Made by a program: the position numbers and the translations under genes. From Granulicella sp. (GTDB lineage Bacteria; Acidobacteriota; Terriglobia; Terriglobales; Acidobacteriaceae): a DNA stretch of 25,381 nucleotides. The stretch is taken from contig PKWK01000261.1 of the NCBI GenBank assembly GCA_003133205.1, forward strand, positions 21,142 to 46,522, read 5' to 3'. Under the pieces are notes generated by a model, which was not told where the DNA came from, did no database searches, and saw only the letters and a list, made by a program, of their open reading frames with translations. Of this stretch, positions 22,420 through 25,381 are shown one piece after another. Position 1 is the stretch's first letter. Each line of letters begins with the position of its first letter.

Positions 22420-23757
22420 CTACACCACCACCAACCCGCTCTTCGCCGTAGCTACAAAGTCCGCCGCCGTCTTCACAATGAAGTCCAGCATCTCCTTCGT
22501 CAGCCCCGGAAACACGCCAACCCAGAACACCTGATTCATCACAAAGTCGGTGTTTGGCAGTTCACCCACCACGCGATACTCCCACCCCTCGTATGCAGGC
22601 TGCCGCAGCAGATTCCCCGCAAACATAAGCCGTGTCCCAATCTTCTGCGCCTCCAGAGCGTGCGTCAGTTGATCGCGCGTAAACGGCGCGTCCGTCTTCA
22701 CGCCGATGGGAAACCCAAACCAACTCGGATCGGAATTCTCGGCCGCTCGCGGCAGAATCAGAAACTCCTCAAGCGGCTTCAGCGCAGCTTTCAGATACGC
22801 GAAATTTTCCTTCCTGCGCTCGATAAAGTACGGCAGTTTCTCTATCTGCGAAAGTCCCAGTGCCGCCTGCATGTCCGTCGCCTTCAGGTTGTAGCCAATG
22901 TGTGAGTAGGTGTACTTGTGGTCGTACCCGCATGGCAGCGTGCCCAGTTGCCAGTCGAAGCGCTTGCCGCACGTATTGTCCTTGCCCGGCTCGCACCAGC
23001 AGTCGCGACCCCAGTCGCGAAAACTGTCGATCAGCACCTGCAGTATTGGCTTGTCCGTCATCACCGCGCCGCCCTCGCCCATCGTAATGTGATGTGCCGG
23101 ATAGAAACTCACGGTCGCAATATCGCCAAACGTCCCCACCTTCCGTCCTTTGTAGGTCGAACCCAGAGCATCGCAGCAGTCTTCAATCAGCCAGAGGTTG
23201 TACTTTCTGCAAAACGCCGTAATCGCACCTAGATCGAAGACGTTGCCCAGCGTGTGCGCAATCATCACAGCCTTCATCTTCGGGCTGTACGCGGCCTCGA
23301 GCTTCATCACATCGATCTCATACGTCGGCAGTGTCACATCGACGAACACAGGCACCAACCGGTTCTGGAAGATCGGATTCACCGTCGTCGGAAAGCCCGC
23401 CGCAACCGTCAGCACTTCGTCGCCCGGCTTCAACTGTCGCGCGCCCAGCTTCGGCGAAGTCAGCGCGCTCAGCGCGACCAGATTCGCACTCGATCCCGAG
23501 TTCACCAGGCTGGCTGAACGCACACCCACGAACCGCGCCAGTTTGCGCTCGAACTCCTTGGCAAAACGCCCCGTCGTAAACCACGCATCCAGCGCCGAAT
23601 CCACTACTGAACAAATGTCCTCAGGGCCAATCACCTTGCCCGAAACCGGCACCGTCGACGTACCGGGGACGAACTCTCGCACGGGAAATTTCGCCGCATG
23701 ATACTGCGCCGTAAGTTCGAGAATCTGTTGTCGAAGCTCTTCTGCCTTATCGCCCAT
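22420..23757 (-). CDS. rfbH: CDP-4-keto-6-deoxyglucose 3-dehydrase (E1), RfbH/DdhC
   Basis: A PLP-fold, iron-sulfur enzyme of the DegT/DnrJ/EryC1 family that removes the C3 hydroxyl of CDP-4-keto-6-deoxyglucose on the way to 3,6-dideoxyhexoses. The PLP lysine is replaced by His in [16 protein letters not shown], as in Yersinia E1. The cluster cysteines follow exactly the spacing C-x57-C-x-C-x7-C (EDCCD, then DCWC, then DNTC), and the catalytic Asp next to the first Cys and the Tyr of FYP are present. I prefer ATG 23757 (445 aa); a TTG three codons upstream (23766) is possible and neither has a good ribosome site. It needs a ferredoxin-type reductase (E3), not in the window. Confidence 0.92.
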   Translation of the reverse strand: MGDKAEELRQQILELTAQYHAAKFPVREFVPGTSTVPVSGKVIGPEDICSVVDSALDAWFTTGRFAKEFERKLARFVGVRSASLVNSGSSANLVALSALTSPKLGARQLKPGDEVLTVAAGFPTTVNPIFQNRLVPVFVDVTLPTYEIDVMKLEAAYSPKMKAVMIAHTLGNVFDLGAITAFCRKYNLWLIEDCCDALGSTYKGRKVGTFGDIATVSFYPAHHITMGEGGAVMTDKPILQVLIDSFRDWGRDCWCEPGKDNTCGKRFDWQLGTLPCGYDHKYTYSHIGYNLKATDMQAALGLSQIEKLPYFIERRKENFAYLKAALKPLEEFLILPRAAENSDPSWFGFPIGVKTDAPFTRDQLTHALEAQKIGTRLMFAGNLLRQPAYEGWEYRVVGELPNTDFVMNQVFWVGVFPGLTKEMLDFIVKTAADFVATAKSGLVVV

Positions 23758-23808
23758 ATTCTTCAAGGATACACAAACCGGGCAGCAACCTTTACGCAGG
23801 AGCCGGGA

Positions 23809-24870
23809 TCAAACTTGGCCTGCGTCCGCCCAGGCAAACGTGCGCCGTATTGCCTCTTCGAGCCCTACCGTCTCGCGCAACCCCAGCAAGGCTTCAGCGC
23901 GTTCCACCGACGGCACATAGCGCGCCGGCGCCGCACCCGGCACCGCCTGTTTCGCAACGTGGATCTGCGCCGCAGGCGCCAGTGTAACTGCAACCACCTC
24001 CGCCAGTTCGCGAATGCTCACATCATGCCCCGAGCCTACATTGATCGGAACTAGCGCCGGCCCGCGGAACAGAATCGTCCAAAGCCACACGGCCAAATCC
24101 GCAGCGTAGAGATACGACCGTCGCGGTGTGCCATCGCCACCAATCGAGATCGGCCGCCCTGCCATCACGTCGCCAATAAAGTTGCCGATCGCAAAGTGCG
24201 CGTCAAGCGGAAGATGCGGACCGCAAAACGCCCAGCATCGCGCAATCTTAGCCTCAAACGCAACGCCCTTCGCCACCGCAGCCTTTTGATACAAGGCGCA
24301 CATCAGCTCAGACGTCCGCTTCCCTTCGGCATACACGCTCGCCACGTCGAGCGGGTCCGGCGCGCCCATGTAGCTCTCCGGCACATGCGTCATGTCCGCA
24401 GGCTGGCGCCCGTACACCGCGCCTGAACTGGTGAGCAGAAACTTCTGCGCCCCGCATTGCATCGCGAACTCGAGCGCGCGTTCTGTCCCCGCAACGATCG
24501 TCGACAGCATCTCCAGCGGCGTATCCGCTCCCGGCTTCGCAGTCGTCTCGGTCGCCGCGTGAATCACATACCCAAACACACCCGCAGGAAACTCGAAGTC
24601 CCGAACATCTCCCGCGTGAAGCGTAAGCGCCGGGTCGTTCGCAAGGTGCGGACACTTCGCGCGGAATTTTGCCGAATCCCGCGACAGCACAGTCACCTGC
24701 GCACCCAGCCCCAGCTCGCGGTTCACATGACAAAAGCTCTCCACCAGCCAGCACCCGAAGAAGCCCGTCCCTCCGGTCAGAAATAGGCGCTGCCCGCGCA
24801 TTTCAGGCCATAGTTCCTGCGTATGCGTGAGCACAAGATCGAGATCGACAGTCGAAAGTGGTGCGGCCAT
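23809..24870 (-). CDS. NAD-dependent sugar-nucleotide epimerase/dehydratase
   Basis: A 353-aa extended short-chain dehydrogenase. The Rossmann motif GGTGFFG lies at 33-39, the catalytic Ser in LLTSSGAVYG (~146-153), and the Y-x3-K pair is Tyr180-Lys184. GDGTPRRSYLYAADLA (~244-259) and NVGSGHDVSIRELA (~277-290) are typical of sugar-nucleotide epimerases. It is 42 bp upstream of rfbH in the same direction and 16 bp after gmhA, with GGAG 7 nt before ATG 24870. With rfbH next door, a CDP-paratose or CDP-abequose synthase role is possible; with gmhA, a heptose-modifying role. The sequence alone does not decide. Confidence 0.85.
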   Translation of the reverse strand: MAAPLSTVDLDLVLTHTQELWPEMRGQRLFLTGGTGFFGCWLVESFCHVNRELGLGAQVTVLSRDSAKFRAKCPHLANDPALTLHAGDVRDFEFPAGVFGYVIHAATETTAKPGADTPLEMLSTIVAGTERALEFAMQCGAQKFLLTSSGAVYGRQPADMTHVPESYMGAPDPLDVASVYAEGKRTSELMCALYQKAAVAKGVAFEAKIARCWAFCGPHLPLDAHFAIGNFIGDVMAGRPISIGGDGTPRRSYLYAADLAVWLWTILFRGPALVPINVGSGHDVSIRELAEVVAVTLAPAAQIHVAKQAVPGAAPARYVPSVERAEALLGLRETVGLEEAIRRTFAWADAGQV

Positions 24871-24886
24871 TCTGTTTCTCCGGGAC

Positions 24887-25381
24887 CTATTCGGCTAGGT
24901 GCTGAGGCTTGGCTCCGAAGTCCGGCCCGAAATAGCAACGCTCCACGATCATGCAGAAGATGTGCTCCAGCGCAAGGTGCGACTCCTGAATATTCATCGT
25001 CGTGTTCGACGGGACGATGACGTTGATATCCGATAGCGCCTTCATCGCGCCTCCGCTATTGCCCGTGTAACTCACCGTGTGGATGCCCATGGCGCGCGCG
25101 AGCTTCAGGGCCTTGACGCAATTCTTCGAGTTGCCGCTGGTGGAAATCGCCAGCAGCACATCGCCCTCCAGCCCAAGCGCTTCGACCTGCCGCTCGAAGA
25201 CATTGTCGTAACTGTAATCATTTCCGATCGCTGTCAGGATGCTTGAGTCGGTCGTAAGGGCGATCGCGCGGAGTGCCGGACGATCCACGGTCAGCCGCGA
25301 AACGAACTCCGCGACGAGATGCTGCGAGTCGGCGGCCGAGCCCCCATTGCCGCAGACCATCAGCTTGCGACCGGCCTTCAT
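24887..25381 (-). CDS. gmhA: Phosphoheptose isomerase GmhA-like SIS protein, 5' truncated
   Basis: The last 164 residues of a SIS-domain sugar isomerase. CGNGGSAADSQHLVAEFVSRL near the visible start, AISTSGNSKN in the middle and ESHLALEHIFCMIVE near the end match GmhA, which turns sedoheptulose 7-phosphate into D-glycero-D-manno-heptose 7-phosphate in the cytosol for lipopolysaccharide heptose or GDP-heptose routes. The usual ~190-200 aa length implies that about 30 N-terminal residues lie beyond position 25381, so the Met at the edge is internal. DiaA-like SIS proteins are an alternative, but the heptose-isomerase signature and sugar context favour GmhA. Confidence 0.85.
   Translation of the reverse strand: MKAGRKLMVCGNGGSAADSQHLVAEFVSRLTVDRPALRAIALTTDSSILTAIGNDYSYDNVFERQVEALGLEGDVLLAISTSGNSKNCVKALKLARAMGIHTVSYTGNSGGAMKALSDINVIVPSNTTMNIQESHLALEHIFCMIVERCYFGPDFGAKPQHLAE

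Noticed and set aside
1..25381. Mobile elements, CRISPR arrays, phage or toxin-antitoxin genes
   Set aside because: Looked for on both strands; no transposase, integrase, regularly spaced repeats or tRNA-like structures were recognised.

Overview
This 25.4-kb window looks like a chromosomal segment of a soil acidobacterium, probably Terriglobia/Acidobacteriaceae. The grounds are inferential: moderately high GC throughout, a DUF4450-type glycosidase-like protein, a compact Tad pilus locus with tandem Flp pilins, and a combined bc/caa3 respiratory operon. No rRNA, tRNA, CRISPR array, transposase or phage gene is visible.

Layout. (1) 1-1383 (+): the 3' part of a DUF4450 / six-hairpin glycosidase-like protein, cut by the window edge. 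(2) 1420-2670 (-): ornithine aminotransferase rocD, convergent with it. (3) 2869-12483 (-): a Tad/Flp type IVc pilus locus. In transcription order it holds three tandem 59-aa Flp pilins (each followed by a strong related hairpin), prepilin peptidase tadV/cpaA, cpaB, secretin cpaC (with an unusual C-terminal SPOR-like domain), cpaE/tadZ, ATPase cpaF/tadA, tadB, tadC, a previously easy-to-miss 28-aa single-TM miniprotein, and a DUF192 protein. No TadD, TadE/F or TadG homologue is seen. (4) 12799-14109 (+): a GT-C membrane glycosyltransferase, divergent from the pilins. (5) 14416-22416 (+): a respiratory operon coxB(-cyt c)-coxA-coxC-membrane protein-diheme cyt c lipoprotein-Rieske-cyt b(-cyt c)-ctaG, encoding both a bc complex and a caa3 oxidase. 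(6) 22420-25381 (-): surface-sugar genes gmhA (cut by the window end), an NAD-dependent sugar epimerase/dehydratase, and rfbH/ddhC, a 3-dehydrase of the 3,6-dideoxyhexose pathway with its complete diagnostic Fe-S and His signature.

How they work together. The Tad genes form one adhesion-pilus machine: pilins processed by TadV, polymerised by CpaF with TadB/TadC, positioned by CpaE, and exported through the CpaC secretin stabilised by CpaB. The respiratory genes encode a quinol-to-O2 chain in which three separate cytochrome c modules can relay electrons between the bc complex and the oxidase, with CtaG for copper insertion. The last block supplies activated deoxy- or heptose sugars for lipopolysaccharide or another surface glycan.

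The strongest leads for something new are the SPOR-tailed secretin, the conserved hairpins that separate the pilin genes, the 28-aa membrane peptide at the tail of the Tad locus, the uncharacterised 293-aa membrane protein inside the respiratory operon, and the altered PEWY motif of cytochrome b.
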